DNA of 61,109 bases, taken from Clostridia bacterium (GTDB lineage Bacteria; Bacillota; Clostridia; Oscillospirales; CAG-272). The stretch covers positions 1 through 61,109 of the forward strand of contig JAGBEE010000008.1 of assembly GCA_017937135.1 (NCBI GenBank). Direction: 5' to 3'. Positions 15,526 through 25,056 of this stretch are shown in pieces (positions within the stretch are counted from its first letter, which is position 1; each line of letters begins with the position of its first letter). The notes under the pieces were generated by a model. The model did no database searches and was not told the origin of the DNA. It worked only from the letters and a program-made list of their open reading frames with translations. The position numbers and the translations under genes were made by a program.

Positions 15526-18311
15526 TTATTTTCCTCATTGAGCTTTAAAATTTTCTTTTTTCGGTAGTCTAAAACACACAAAAGAGTGAATAAGCCAAGA
15601 CCTACAAGGCTCAAGATAGCACCACCATACCATTGCATAGGCACGTATTTTAAAACCACCTCATGCTCACCATCTGAAATATCAAATGCAAGCATGCTTT
15701 CTGCACATTCAAAGGTATCAACTCTTTTATCATCTACATATACTCTCCATTGCTTATCGTATGGAATAGTAGTAAAGACAGTCTTATCACCATTTGATTT
15801 TAGAGTGCCCTCAAAATATGTGTCCGAATATTCCTTAATGTTATATCCATTTTCAGTGAAGCTGTCACAAATATTTCCAAAGCCCTCATCATCAATTTGA
15901 ACGAAGAACTTATCAGATGACAAAAGATAAATTCTGTTTGCATCAAAGGCAAGGTTTACCTCAACCCTTTCACCCTTTTTATATGTGCCTATATTATGCA
16001 CCTTATAGCTATCAGACTGGAACAAAACACCTAACTCCTTGCCATTTACATAGCAGGTAGCCTTTGTGTTGTAAAGTGAAGGTAAGAACATATAAATGCT
16101 TCCGTCCTTCTGTGCAGTAACGGTAAAGTTAATGCTTGCCATTCCGCTTGAGCTTCTGTAATAGCTTGTGCCCTCGGCATCTACATATCCCTGCAATACA
16201 TTACCCTTTCCACCATAATTCTTTAAATTATAGGAACGGTTTTTATTAACGTAGTAAGAGCAGGTAATATAAGGCGTTGCATTCTCATCGCCTGTCATAT
16301 GCGCCAAAAGGTAATCGTGATAATCAAATGGAGAATTAAGCTCTGGGTCTAAAGCTGCATTTTTTATATTCTTGTCAACAGCAAATGCAAGTGGGAGGGC
16401 ATATGGGTTTTGATATAATACGTATCCATTAGAAATTTCCACGTATGGATATTCGCTACACATAACCTCGGTAATTTTTCCATCATCATCGCGATATCCC
16501 GTGGAAAGCAAGTACTTTATTCCTAAAAGGGAGTCGCTAAATACATTGTTTGAATAATATTTCGTCGTTTGTGAGCTTGCATAGAAGCCGAGATTTTTAA
16601 GAAAATCTCTTGTTGATTGATTAAATGTAGATGTGAACTCTGAAACTCCCTTAAAATCAACTGCTAAATTGTCATTCGCCTTTCTTTGATAGGTTTTTTC
16701 CATTCTATAAAAGGACTTATCTGTTTCCTTTATGATTTTAGAGGCAAATAGAGTCGGGTCAATAACCGTACGATAGGCAGTACGAGATGCCCATCCAACG
16801 TCATAAATCTCATCAGCCCAGTTAAGTAGCGTGCTTCCAAACGCCTCGCAGGAAACGCAAAGAATCAACACAACAGACATAAGGGCTTTATTTTTTGTAT
16901 GCTTATATATAAAAACTACTATAAAATAGGCAAGAATAATACCAATAGACAGCCAAATCATCTGATAGCTTGGTGTAACCTCGGTTTTCTCACCGTCAAC
17001 ATACTTTGTAAGTGTAACAAGCTTTTGTATAAGAACTAAAATTACAGCTAAAAGCGCAGCGACCTTGGCAAAATATTTACAGCTCAAATCCTCAAAGCTC
17101 TCAAAACCCTTATAAGCCATAACAAGCAAAAGGAATGAGAACATAAAGCTATATCTGTAATTTAGCCAAATTGGCATTTGAAAGCCGTGCCACACAAGGT
17201 CAATTGTATTGACAGAAAAGCTCATTACAAAAATAGCTAAGAGAATAATATATCCTATCTTTTCACGCCCCTTTATCTTTTTTGAAATAAAGAAGGCAGG
17301 GAGCATGATAAGAGCAAATATACCGCAATAAATATTTGGTGTTCCTTCAGACCTAACCGTGTCATATGAGCCGATAAATAGCTTAGAAATCAAGTCAAGA
17401 ATATCCATACGAAGCGTTGGCTCAAAGGAATTATTCTGTAAATCTGATTTGCCAAACTGTAAGGAATAATAAGCACTTACAATAACTGCGCTTGCAAGCA
17501 AGATTGCAATTAAAGAAAAAAGCGCAATTCTTAAAAGGCTTTTTAGCCTATGCTTTTTTTCACCAAGCAAATTTATTTCGTCATTCGAGTGCGCAAATAA
17601 ATAATAAAAGAAATAAAGAGCAACGAAAATGCAAACCATATATCCGATATAGTAATTGCTCCATATAGTAAGCGCTAAGGAAATAATAAATAGCTTAAAT
17701 CTACCTCGTTTAATAAGCCTTTCGATACCCAAAACAACAAGTGGAAGCCAAATAAGTGCATCAATCCACATAGTGTTTGTTTGATATATAGTAGCATACG
17801 CGCAAAGAGCGTACATTACAGAAAACAATGTAAAGCCAACAACGTTTTTCTTCCTTGTCTTGTCAAGATAGATGGAGAAGGTAAGACCACAAAGCCCTGC
17901 CTTCAGTGTTAACAAAAGCATTATAGCCTCTGTAATCATTGTCTTTGGGAAAAGAGCAACGATTAAGGAAAGTGGCGATGCCAAATAATACGTGAAATAA
18001 CCTAAAAATTCACCGCCAAGCGAGCGCTCAAAGGTGTAATAAAGTGAGGAATCCCCAACTAAAACATCTCTTAGCTGCTCGAAAAAATAGACGTATTGCC
18101 CGTTCATATCAAGAACAAGAACACTGCGATCTCCAAAGGGATGAATTTGAAGTGCCAAATAGACAATAAACATAATAGCCATGGGTATAAGAAATGGCAA
18201 GAGAAGATACTTTTTCTTCTCATACTTTTTATGAACCCAGTCTATAAATTCGTAGATATGATTAAGAAAGGAGTCTATTTTCGGCTTTTTTGTTGCCAAA
18301 TTTTCAGACAT
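15522..18311 (-). CDS. YfhO family membrane glycosyltransferase-like protein
   Basis: The 929-residue membrane protein belongs to the YfhO family (GT-C-like fold). About 13 hydrophobic segments fill residues 35-490, with the acidic motif in the first outside loop (LDMNGQYVYFFEQL) that is typical of the family. A large outside domain follows (about 500-885), and one helix closes the protein before a Lys-rich tail. Bacillus and Listeria relatives glycosylate lipoteichoic acid or lipids, so a cell-envelope glycosylation role is likely. The gene overlaps DUF951 by eight bases and ruvA by four bases. Its place in a DNA repair operon appears to be a matter of shared expression only. Confidence 0.85.
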   Translation of the reverse strand: MSENLATKKPKIDSFLNHIYEFIDWVHKKYEKKKYLLLPFLIPMAIMFIVYLALQIHPFGDRSVLVLDMNGQYVYFFEQLRDVLVGDSSLYYTFERSLGGEFLGYFTYYLASPLSLIVALFPKTMITEAIMLLLTLKAGLCGLTFSIYLDKTRKKNVVGFTLFSVMYALCAYATIYQTNTMWIDALIWLPLVVLGIERLIKRGRFKLFIISLALTIWSNYYIGYMVCIFVALYFFYYLFAHSNDEINLLGEKKHRLKSLLRIALFSLIAILLASAVIVSAYYSLQFGKSDLQNNSFEPTLRMDILDLISKLFIGSYDTVRSEGTPNIYCGIFALIMLPAFFISKKIKGREKIGYIILLAIFVMSFSVNTIDLVWHGFQMPIWLNYRYSFMFSFLLLVMAYKGFESFEDLSCKYFAKVAALLAVILVLIQKLVTLTKYVDGEKTEVTPSYQMIWLSIGIILAYFIVVFIYKHTKNKALMSVVLILCVSCEAFGSTLLNWADEIYDVGWASRTAYRTVIDPTLFASKIIKETDKSFYRMEKTYQRKANDNLAVDFKGVSEFTSTFNQSTRDFLKNLGFYASSQTTKYYSNNVFSDSLLGIKYLLSTGYRDDDGKITEVMCSEYPYVEISNGYVLYQNPYALPLAFAVDKNIKNAALDPELNSPFDYHDYLLAHMTGDENATPYITCSYYVNKNRSYNLKNYGGKGNVLQGYVDAEGTSYYRSSSGMASINFTVTAQKDGSIYMFLPSLYNTKATCYVNGKELGVLFQSDSYKVHNIGTYKKGERVEVNLAFDANRIYLLSSDKFFVQIDDEGFGNICDSFTENGYNIKEYSDTYFEGTLKSNGDKTVFTTIPYDKQWRVYVDDKRVDTFECAESMLAFDISDGEHEVVLKYVPMQWYGGAILSLVGLGLFTLLCVLDYRKKKILKLNEENK

Positions 18312-18513
18312 TTGAATTTTCTCCTACGGAATGAATTTTTTTAATCATTTTTTCAACCTTAATTCTCTCAATAGTCAAACTTCTGCCACAGCCGGTGCAT
18401 GATATTTTTAAATCAGAGCCAATGCGCAAAACCTTAAAGACCTTACTGCCACATGGGTGAGTTTTTTTCATTTCAAGTAAATCTCCAACGTTAATAACAG
18501 GAATTTGACTCAT
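18304..18513 (-). CDS. DUF951 family protein
   Basis: A 69-residue basic protein with a Zn-ribbon-like pattern: HPCGSKVFKVLRIG followed by CTGCGR, which gives three cysteines in the conserved positions, and VGDLLEMKK at the start. DUF951 proteins are small, conserved in Firmicutes and of unknown molecular role. The ATG at 18513 is preferred over an in-frame GTG six bases upstream, although GAGGTG lies only three bases before it; the GTG remains possible. First gene of the ruvAB operon. Confidence 0.85.
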   Translation of the reverse strand: MSQIPVINVGDLLEMKKTHPCGSKVFKVLRIGSDLKISCTGCGRSLTIERIKVEKMIKKIHSVGENSNV

Positions 18514-18551
18514 AAGCACCTCGAATTAAGCATAATTTTCCAATTATAATT

Positions 18552-18580
18552 ATTGTACCATAAAATAAAAATAAAATCAA
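18552..18580 (-). promoter_or_regulatory. Promoter of the DUF951-yfhO-ruvAB operon
   Basis: Minus strand TTGATT, 17 bases, TACAAT. It lies back to back with the ruvC promoter. Confidence 0.6.
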
Positions 18581-18617
18581 TATATTTATATTTTACAATA
18601 AAATAACATAATACTAT

Positions 18618-18646
18618 TTGACATATTGCTAAAAATATGGTAAAAT
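18618..18646 (+). promoter_or_regulatory. Promoter of the ruvC operon
   Basis: TTGACA, 17 bases, TAAAAT. No LexA-like operator is obvious next to it. Confidence 0.75.
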
Positions 18647-18681
18647 ATCCTGTAAAGGAAAATTTAAAAAGGAGGAGTGTT

Positions 18682-19179
18682 ATGGTAATTTTAGGCATAG
18701 ACCCTGGCTTTGCAATAGTCGGCTGGGGAGTGCTCGAATGTGTAAAGGGTCGCTTTCGCGTAATGGGATATGGCTCTATACAAACAAAGGCAGGCACTCC
18801 TATTGAAGAAAGGCTTAATCAAATATTTGACGGAATGAACACAATAATTGATAAGTACAAGCCTGATGTGATGGCAGTAGAGGAGCTTTTCTGGAACACA
18901 AACCAAAAAACAGGTATTTGCGTTGCCGAGGCAAGAGGAACAATACTAATAAGCGCGCATCGAAAGGGATTAAAAATATTTGAATACACTCCCTTACAGG
19001 TTAAGCAAGCAGTGGTTGGTTATGGCAGAGCAGATAAAAAACAGGTTATTACAATGGTAACGACACTTTTGAATTTACCAAAGCCACCAAAGCCGGATGA
19101 CACAGCAGACGCGCTTGCACTTGCAATTTGTCACGGACACGTTGGCTCAAACGTTCTTGGCAAATACTATAAAATGTGA
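18682..19179 (+). CDS. ruvC: Crossover junction endodeoxyribonuclease RuvC
   Basis: The 165-residue dimeric nuclease cuts Holliday junctions held by RuvAB. The RNase H-like active-site carboxylates are visible: Asp7 in GIDPGFA, Glu in AVEELFW (about residue 66), and the C-terminal pair in KPDDTADALALAICHG. GGAGGAG lies 4 bases before the ATG at 18682; the open frame extends 15 codons further upstream but without a binding site and across the promoter. First gene of an operon with the methyltransferase, ECF module and truA. Confidence 0.96.
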   Translation: MVILGIDPGFAIVGWGVLECVKGRFRVMGYGSIQTKAGTPIEERLNQIFDGMNTIIDKYKPDVMAVEELFWNTNQKTGICVAEARGTILISAHRKGLKIFEYTPLQVKQAVVGYGRADKKQVITMVTTLLNLPKPPKPDDTADALALAICHGHVGSNVLGKYYKM

Positions 19180-19197
19180 TTAATGTGAGGCTAAATT

Positions 19198-20079
19198 ATG
19201 TATATAGCAGATAATTGGAAGGATTATGAGCTTCTTGATTGCTCGGATGGTGAAAGGCTTGAAAGATGGGGAAAATATATCCTCATTCGACCTGACCCGC
19301 AGGTTATATGGAAGGGCAAAAGAGAAAGCAAGCTCTGGAATAAGGCGCACGGAATATACAGAAGAAGCAAAAGTGGTGGTGGCGCTTGGGTTAAAAATGA
19401 TGTTCCTGAAAAATGGACAATAGATTATGGAAGCTTAACCTTTAATTTAAAGCCAATGGGCTTTAAGCACACAGGGCTTTTCCCGGAGCAGGCTGCAAAC
19501 TGGGATTGGTTTTCCGAGCTTATCAAAAAAAGATGTGCTCAGGGCAAGGAGGTTAAGGTTTTAAACCTGTTTGCCTATACAGGAGGAGCAACAGCAGCGG
19601 CTGCTAAGGCAGGGGCGAGCGTTGTTCACGTTGATGCATCAAAGGGCATGGTTGCTTGTGCCAAGGAAAATTTGGCATCAAGTGGCTTAGGCAATGCTCC
19701 TGTGAGATATATAGTTGATGACTGTCGTAAATTTGTTGAGCGCGAAATACGTCGTGGTAACAAATATGACGGAATTATAATGGACCCGCCATCATATGGC
19801 AGAGGACCTGGTGGAGAGGTGTGGAAGCTTGAGGATGCTGTTTGCGATTTCGTAACGCTTTGCGAAAAGCTTATTTCAGACGAGCCCTTATTTATGCTCA
19901 TTAACTCATACACAACAGGACTAAGCCCACTAACAATGGGATATGTGCTTGATGTAGAGGTAGTAAAAAAGCACGGTGGACGCGCAGAAACAGGTGAGCT
20001 TGCCTTGCCTGTAACGCAAACAAAGGGATATTTACCCTGTGGCGCAAGCGCACGCTGGATAGCAGAGGAAGATAAGTAA
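19198..20079 (+). CDS. SAM-dependent RNA methyltransferase (RlmI/RlmK-like)
   Basis: The 293-residue class I methyltransferase has an N-terminal beta-rich part (about residues 1-85) and a Rossmann domain: [19 protein letters not shown] (SAM-binding motif I near 122), HVDAS (motif II) and [12 protein letters not shown] (motif IV near 195). The DPPSYGRG form is typical of RlmI-like rRNA cytosine-C5 methyltransferases, but no catalytic Cys pattern is obvious, so the modified base is not certain. It starts 18 bases after ruvC and has GTGAGG ahead of the ATG. Confidence 0.8.
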   Translation: MYIADNWKDYELLDCSDGERLERWGKYILIRPDPQVIWKGKRESKLWNKAHGIYRRSKSGGGAWVKNDVPEKWTIDYGSLTFNLKPMGFKHTGLFPEQAANWDWFSELIKKRCAQGKEVKVLNLFAYTGGATAAAAKAGASVVHVDASKGMVACAKENLASSGLGNAPVRYIVDDCRKFVEREIRRGNKYDGIIMDPPSYGRGPGGEVWKLEDAVCDFVTLCEKLISDEPLFMLINSYTTGLSPLTMGYVLDVEVVKKHGGRAETGELALPVTQTKGYLPCGASARWIAEEDK

Positions 20080-20080
20080 T

Positions 20081-20944
20081 ATGTCAGCTCCATTAATTAA
20101 ATTAGAAAACGTATCCTTCAAATACCCTGAAAGTGAGCTTAAGGAAAATAATTTTGCAGTAAATAATGTTTCTCTTGAAATAAACGAGGGCGAATTTGTT
20201 GCAATACTTGGCCACAATGGCTCTGGAAAATCAACCACAGCTAAGCTCATAAATATGATATTGACCCCGGATAGTGGTAAAATTTATGTCGATGGTAAGG
20301 ACATAACGAGTGGGGAAATGAAGGACAAGGATGTTTTCGAGGTTAGAAAAAAGGTTGGAATGGTATTCCAAAATCCCGACAACCAAATAGTAGCAACCGT
20401 TGTCGAGGAGGATGTAGCCTTCGGCCCCGAAAATTTAGGCTTGCCCTCACAAGAAATAAGAAATAGAGTAGATGAGGCACTTGATATAGTCAATATGAAA
20501 TCATATGCCCGTCACGCACCTCATCGCCTTTCAGGTGGACAAAAGCAGCGTGTGGCTATTGCTGGAATAATTGCAATGCGCCCAAAATGTATAATTTTTG
20601 ATGAATCAACAGCGATGCTTGACCCTCTTGGAAGAAAAGAGGTAATGAATACAATTCTTCGCTTAAATAAAGAAGAAAAGATAACAATAGTTTTAATAAC
20701 TCACTATATGAATGAGGCTCAGCTTGCAGATCGCGTTGTAGTTATGCGAGATGGAGGAATTTATCTACAGGGCACTCCAAGTGAGGTATTTACTAAGCCC
20801 GACGAGCTATGGGATGCAGGACTTGAGGTACCACAATCAGTCGAGCTTATATACAGGCTGAACACGGAGTTAAATATGCAAATCCCTCTGGGAGTGTATG
20901 ATTTTGATACCTGCGCTCGCTTAATAAAGGAAAATTTAAAATAA
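20081..20944 (+). CDS. ecfA1: ECF transporter ATPase EcfA1
   Basis: The 287-residue ABC ATPase energises vitamin and metal uptake with EcfA2 and EcfT. Walker [16 protein letters not shown] (about residue 44), Q-loop [26 protein letters not shown], signature [13 protein letters not shown], Walker [13 protein letters not shown] and switch His in VLITHYM are all intact. The DESTAMLD form (Ser after Glu) is typical of EcfA1. The start follows the methyltransferase stop by one base. Confidence 0.95.
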   Translation: MSAPLIKLENVSFKYPESELKENNFAVNNVSLEINEGEFVAILGHNGSGKSTTAKLINMILTPDSGKIYVDGKDITSGEMKDKDVFEVRKKVGMVFQNPDNQIVATVVEEDVAFGPENLGLPSQEIRNRVDEALDIVNMKSYARHAPHRLSGGQKQRVAIAGIIAMRPKCIIFDESTAMLDPLGRKEVMNTILRLNKEEKITIVLITHYMNEAQLADRVVVMRDGGIYLQGTPSEVFTKPDELWDAGLEVPQSVELIYRLNTELNMQIPLGVYDFDTCARLIKENLK

Positions 20945-20958
20945 TACAGGAAGAAAAA

Positions 20959-21834
20959 ATGTCGATAATCGAACTTAAAAATGTAACGTTTTCGTATGGA
21001 AAGAAAACGCCATATGAAATGAAGGCGCTTGATGATGTCAATCTTTGTATTGAAGAAAATTTAATAACAGGCTTAATCGGGCACACAGGTTCGGGAAAAT
21101 CGACCTTGGTTCAGATGCTCAACGGACTTTTGCGCCCCGATAGTGGTACTATTATCATTGATAATGAGGATATATGGGAAAAGCCTAAAAAAATAGGTGA
21201 TGTCAGGTTTAAGGTTGGCATTGTAATGCAATATCCTGAGTATCAGCTTTTTGCAGAAACTGTGCGTGATGATATAGCCTATGGGCCTAAAAATATGAAG
21301 CTATCAGAGGAGGAAATTGACCACAGGGTACGCCAAAGTGCTGAATTTTGTGGCATATCAGAGGATGCTCTTGATAAATCTCCGTTTGACTTGTCTGGCG
21401 GACAAAAGCGTAGAGTTGCCTTGGCGGGTGTTATGGCAATGAATCCTAAAATACTTGTTCTTGATGAGCCCGCTGCTGGGCTTGATCCTAAGGGCAGGCG
21501 CGAGATTCTCGGTGGAATAAAAAGATATAGAGAAGAAAGCGGTACAACTGTAATAATTGTTAGTCACAGTATGGAGGATATGGCTATGTACTGTGACAGA
21601 GTAATAGTTATGTCGAACGCACAAGCAATTGCAAACGGCACAACAAAAGAGGTCTTTTCCAAGAAAAAACTGCTTTTAGATGCAGGACTTGATGTGCCTG
21701 AGATTACTCACGTCGCATCAGCGCTTCGCGATATCGGAGTCGAAATTGACAATGATGTCTATACGGTTGACACAGCATTTGAGGCAATAAAAAGACTTCA
21801 CTCGTCTTTGAATGAGGAAGGGAGTGATGAATAA
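20959..21834 (+). CDS. ecfA2: ECF transporter ATPase EcfA2
   Basis: The 291-residue second ATPase of the ECF module has Walker A GHTGSGKSTLVQMLN, Q-loop VMQYPEYQLFAETVRDDIAYGPKN, signature LSGGQKRRVALAG, Walker B ILVLDEPAAGLD and HSMEDM. EPAAGLD and YPEYQLF distinguish it from EcfA1. It forms the heterodimer with EcfA1; the C-terminal tail has the usual dimer-contact helix. The stop overlaps the ecfT start. Confidence 0.95.
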   Translation: MSIIELKNVTFSYGKKTPYEMKALDDVNLCIEENLITGLIGHTGSGKSTLVQMLNGLLRPDSGTIIIDNEDIWEKPKKIGDVRFKVGIVMQYPEYQLFAETVRDDIAYGPKNMKLSEEEIDHRVRQSAEFCGISEDALDKSPFDLSGGQKRRVALAGVMAMNPKILVLDEPAAGLDPKGRREILGGIKRYREESGTTVIIVSHSMEDMAMYCDRVIVMSNAQAIANGTTKEVFSKKKLLLDAGLDVPEITHVASALRDIGVEIDNDVYTVDTAFEAIKRLHSSLNEEGSDE

Positions 21835-22673
21835 TGGCGATGGATGTTTCACTTGGTCAATATTATGAGGGTAAATCCTTCATTCACAAGCTTGACCCAA
21901 GAACTAAGCTGTTTTTTGTACTGATTTTCTTAGTTGCTACCTTTGTAGCAAGCGATGTATATGCGTTTGCCTTGCTTGTTGGCGTTGTATCACTTGCTAT
22001 AATAATAAGTCGTGTGCCATTAAGAGTAGTTTTTAAAGGACTTAAGCCACTTACATTTATTATTATATTTACAGCCATACTCAACATTTTCTGGGCTAAG
22101 GGTGAAACCCTACTGGTAAATCAAGAATTAATACCAAACTTTTTAACAATCACAATTTATAAAGAAGGACTTATAAATGCGGGCATTTTTGCTCTTAGAA
22201 TAATAGTTCTTCTTATAGGAACAAGCTTATTTTTCTCATACACCACAACTCCAATGGAGCTAACAGATGGTATTGAGAGCGCGCTTTCTCCACTTAAAAA
22301 AATAAAGGTTCCCGTTCATGAGTTTGCAATGATGATGACAATTGCACTTCGCTTTATTCCTACATTAGTAGATGAAACGTCAAAGATTATGAACGCGCAA
22401 AAGGCAAGAGGAGCCGATTTTTCAAGTGGTGGACTAATTAAGAGAGCAAAGGCGCTGATTCCTATAATAATCCCATTGTTTATTTCATCCTTCAGAAGAG
22501 CAGACGAGCTTGCTACTGCAATGGAATGTCGTTGCTATCGTGGAGGAGTCGGAAGAACGAGAATGAAGGTCTTGAAATTTGGCGTAAGAGACCTAATAGG
22601 CTTTCTTTTGACAGGTATGCTTCTTGCAGGAGTGATACTAATCAATATATACGGAAATGGATATAAAATATAA
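21834..22673 (+). CDS. ecfT: ECF transporter transmembrane protein EcfT
   Basis: The 279-residue membrane protein couples the ATPases to substrate-binding S components. It has five to six hydrophobic helices and the two coupling-helix Ala-Arg-Gly motifs: ARG in NAQKARGADF and a second in AMECRCYRGG (the MEARxY-type motif with Cys in place of Ala). The N-terminal HKLDPRTKLFF is a family hallmark. Start ATG overlaps the ecfA2 stop by one base. In this genome region ThiT is the obvious client. Confidence 0.95.
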   Translation: MAMDVSLGQYYEGKSFIHKLDPRTKLFFVLIFLVATFVASDVYAFALLVGVVSLAIIISRVPLRVVFKGLKPLTFIIIFTAILNIFWAKGETLLVNQELIPNFLTITIYKEGLINAGIFALRIIVLLIGTSLFFSYTTTPMELTDGIESALSPLKKIKVPVHEFAMMMTIALRFIPTLVDETSKIMNAQKARGADFSSGGLIKRAKALIPIIIPLFISSFRRADELATAMECRCYRGGVGRTRMKVLKFGVRDLIGFLLTGMLLAGVILINIYGNGYKI

Positions 22674-23438
22674 ATGAAAAAGGTTCTTCTAACAATAGCC
22701 TATAATGGCAAGGAATATAATGGCTATCAGCTACAGCCGGATAAGCCAACCGTTGCCCTTATGATGAACAATGCGATAAATTCTGCATTTGGCTTTGAAT
22801 GTAATGTAACAGGGTGCAGTCGTACCGATAGTGGTGTGCACGCACTTGAATTTTGTCTTACAGCCGAGCCAAAAAGGGAAGAGGATGAGATAACTGTTCC
22901 AATAGATAAAATACCTATTGCTGTAAATATTAAATTGCCAAAGGATATAAGCGTTTTATCAGCAAAAGAGGTCGATAAGGATTTTCATCCAAGATACGAT
23001 GTTGTAAAAAAAGAATACGTTTACAAAATTCACGCGAGTCGCATAAAAAATCCATTTTATGCAGATTTAGCACTTGAATATGGAAGAGAAATAACTGATG
23101 AGGGAATTGAAAGAATGACACGTGGTGCCACTTTTTTCAAAGGAACGCATTATTTTGATGCTTTTATGTCGGTTGGCTCAAAAATCGAGGACACAAGGCG
23201 TACAGTATATGAAGCACGTGTTGAAAGAAATGGAGATTTAGTAGAATTTACCGTTTGCGCTGACGGCTTTCTTTACAATATGGTAAGAATTATGGTAGGT
23301 ACGCTTTTATTGGTAGAGAGTGGAAAAATAAAGCCAGAAGAAATAGCCGAAATAATCGAGTCAAGAGATAGGTCGTTAGCAGGCTTCACAGCACGACCCG
23401 AGGGCTTGTATTTGAAAAAAATATATTATAATAGTTGA
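22674..23438 (+). CDS. truA: tRNA pseudouridine synthase A
   Basis: The 254-residue enzyme makes pseudouridine at positions 38-40 of the tRNA anticodon arm. The catalytic Asp is Asp52 in CSRTDSGVHA; the Tyr stacking residue (KKEYVYKI) and the closing motif FLYNMVRIMVGTLL are present. The start follows the ecfT stop without a gap, and this gene order (ecfA1-ecfA2-ecfT-truA) is widespread in Firmicutes. No terminator is visible; the next promoter overlaps its 3' end. Confidence 0.95.
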   Translation: MKKVLLTIAYNGKEYNGYQLQPDKPTVALMMNNAINSAFGFECNVTGCSRTDSGVHALEFCLTAEPKREEDEITVPIDKIPIAVNIKLPKDISVLSAKEVDKDFHPRYDVVKKEYVYKIHASRIKNPFYADLALEYGREITDEGIERMTRGATFFKGTHYFDAFMSVGSKIEDTRRTVYEARVERNGDLVEFTVCADGFLYNMVRIMVGTLLLVESGKIKPEEIAEIIESRDRSLAGFTARPEGLYLKKIYYNS

Positions 23439-23463
23439 CAAATGCCGAAAAAGGGTATATAAT
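23435..23463 (+). promoter_or_regulatory. Promoter of the CvpA-like genes and clpE
   Basis: TTGACA, 17 bases, TATAAT; perfect consensus at the very end of truA. Confidence 0.85.
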
Positions 23464-23497
23464 ATAAAAAGAATTTTTATTTAAAGGAGGAATATTG

Positions 23498-24244
23498 ATG
23501 GTTGTCAGTCTTATATTTGATATAGTAATAGCAGCATTGTGCATCATCTTAATTATAAGATACTCAATTCGTGGATTTATAAAGTCCCTGATGACACTTG
23601 TTAAAACGTTGCTTGCACCATTTATGGCAGTAGTATTCAATATGCCTCTTGCGCGTGTATTTGCTTCAAATGTATTTATGGGTATGTCACAGGACTGGGT
23701 GCGCTCAATGCTCATTTCTACTGAAACTGCAAGTGGAAATTATGCGCTTTATTCAATAGTTGATGGCATTCCAAACACATTTATAAATTATGTTTTAAGC
23801 TCAGGCTTAGACGAGGAGACTACAAACAAAATAAATATATATTTTGGAACAGAAGAAAAGCTTGCTACAATGGCAGAGGTTGATTATTTCACCGAGGTTT
23901 TTGGTGGTCAGCTCTCATTGCTTATTTCAATGGTAGTAGCGTTCATTGTAATTTTCGTTGTTGCTGAAATAATATTTATAATCGTTGGCGTGCTTTTGAA
24001 CAAGCTTTGCAACCGTTCAATACTTAAGGTAATCAATATCATACTTGGCGGCTTGATAGGTGCAATTATTGCAGCTACTGTGGCAAGCATTATAGTATTC
24101 GTTGTTGTAAAGATATTTGAATTTGGTGGAAACTATTACGAGAATATATTCAAGGAAGAGTATATCGAAAACACCGTACTGTTTGAATTCTTTAAGGATA
24201 ACAGTATATGGAGTCTTGTAAAACGATATATAGCAATAAAATAA
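23498..24244 (+). CDS. CvpA family membrane protein (first of two)
   Basis: The 248-residue protein has four hydrophobic segments (about residues 5-22, 30-50, 137-168 and 178-205) and the family opening V.LIFDIVIAALCIILIIRYSIRGFIKSL. CvpA-like proteins are inner-membrane proteins first linked to colicin V production; the molecular activity is not known. The ATG at 23498 has AAAGGAGG 8 bases upstream, better than the adjacent TTG. It is followed by a hairpin and a second, related gene, so a tandem duplication is likely. Confidence 0.8.
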   Translation: MVVSLIFDIVIAALCIILIIRYSIRGFIKSLMTLVKTLLAPFMAVVFNMPLARVFASNVFMGMSQDWVRSMLISTETASGNYALYSIVDGIPNTFINYVLSSGLDEETTNKINIYFGTEEKLATMAEVDYFTEVFGGQLSLLISMVVAFIVIFVVAEIIFIIVGVLLNKLCNRSILKVINIILGGLIGAIIAATVASIIVFVVVKIFEFGGNYYENIFKEEYIENTVLFEFFKDNSIWSLVKRYIAIK

Positions 24245-24248
24245 AATT

Positions 24249-24297
24249 CGAGGACTGTATTCTTGCTTAAAACCGAAAATACAGTTCTCAATTTTTT
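24249..24297 (+). terminator. Hairpin between the two CvpA-like genes
   Basis: GAGGACTGTATT pairs with AATACAGTTCTC (one G-U pair) and is followed by AATTTTTT. It may reduce read-through into the second CvpA-like gene and clpE. I find no clear separate promoter downstream. Confidence 0.7.
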
Positions 24298-24319
24298 AAA
24301 AAATGAAAGGAGATGGAAA

Positions 24320-25054
24320 ATGAGCGTAGCTATAGATATAATTTTGCTTGCGTTAGCAGTATTTATAATAGTACGTTACACAATCAAGGGATTTCTAAAA
24401 AGCATATTCGACTCATTTAAGGTAATTTTATCCATTTTCTTAGCATTTTTATTACGTGTTCCTTGCAGGACGTTGCTTTCATCGTTGTTTTTACGAGGCT
24501 GGATGGTTAACCTTGTCAATTCCTCGCTCATATCAGCGCTTGAAGGCTCTGGTGGGGGCTTTAATGTATTACAGCTTTATGCGACAAGCCCATCTTTTTT
24601 CAACAATGTTTTGGCAAAATACGGTTTAGATGCTGAGCTTGCCGAAGCCGACTTTGAAGCTCTGCTTTCAGGTGACCAAAGCGTAGTCGGGTCATTGTCG
24701 GAAAATATAGGTGGAGCGTTGGCAACGCTTGTTGGAACTATTTTGGCTTTGGTAATAATGTTCATAGTTTCGCTAATAGTTTTGACAATAGTTATAAAGC
24801 TTCTTGATTCCTTGACTCAATTTGAGGGAATAAAAACAGTAAATAGAGTTCTTGGCTTGATTTTGGGTATAGTAGTAGCATTCCTAATACTATGGGGCAT
24901 ATGCGTCGCATTGGAGGCGCTGGCTGCACTGCTCGGACCGGTTGCGCCCGACTTCATAACTCAAGAAAAGCTAAACGATTCAATGATAATCAGTATGCTC
25001 AGAAAAATCAATGTACTTGACTGGGTAAGCATCGCAATTAACAGAGGTAATTAG
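24320..25054 (+). CDS. CvpA family membrane protein (second of two)
   Basis: The 244-residue protein has the same plan as the preceding gene: an opening IDIILLALAVFIIVRYTIKGFLKSIF, a second helix, a soluble outer loop (about residues 65-130) and two final helices. The ATG at 24320 follows AAAGGAGATGG; the upstream extension of the open frame crosses the terminator hairpin and is rejected. The clpE gene starts two bases after the stop. Confidence 0.8.
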   Translation: MSVAIDIILLALAVFIIVRYTIKGFLKSIFDSFKVILSIFLAFLLRVPCRTLLSSLFLRGWMVNLVNSSLISALEGSGGGFNVLQLYATSPSFFNNVLAKYGLDAELAEADFEALLSGDQSVVGSLSENIGGALATLVGTILALVIMFIVSLIVLTIVIKLLDSLTQFEGIKTVNRVLGLILGIVVAFLILWGICVALEALAALLGPVAPDFITQEKLNDSMIISMLRKINVLDWVSIAINRGN

Positions 25055-25056
25055 AA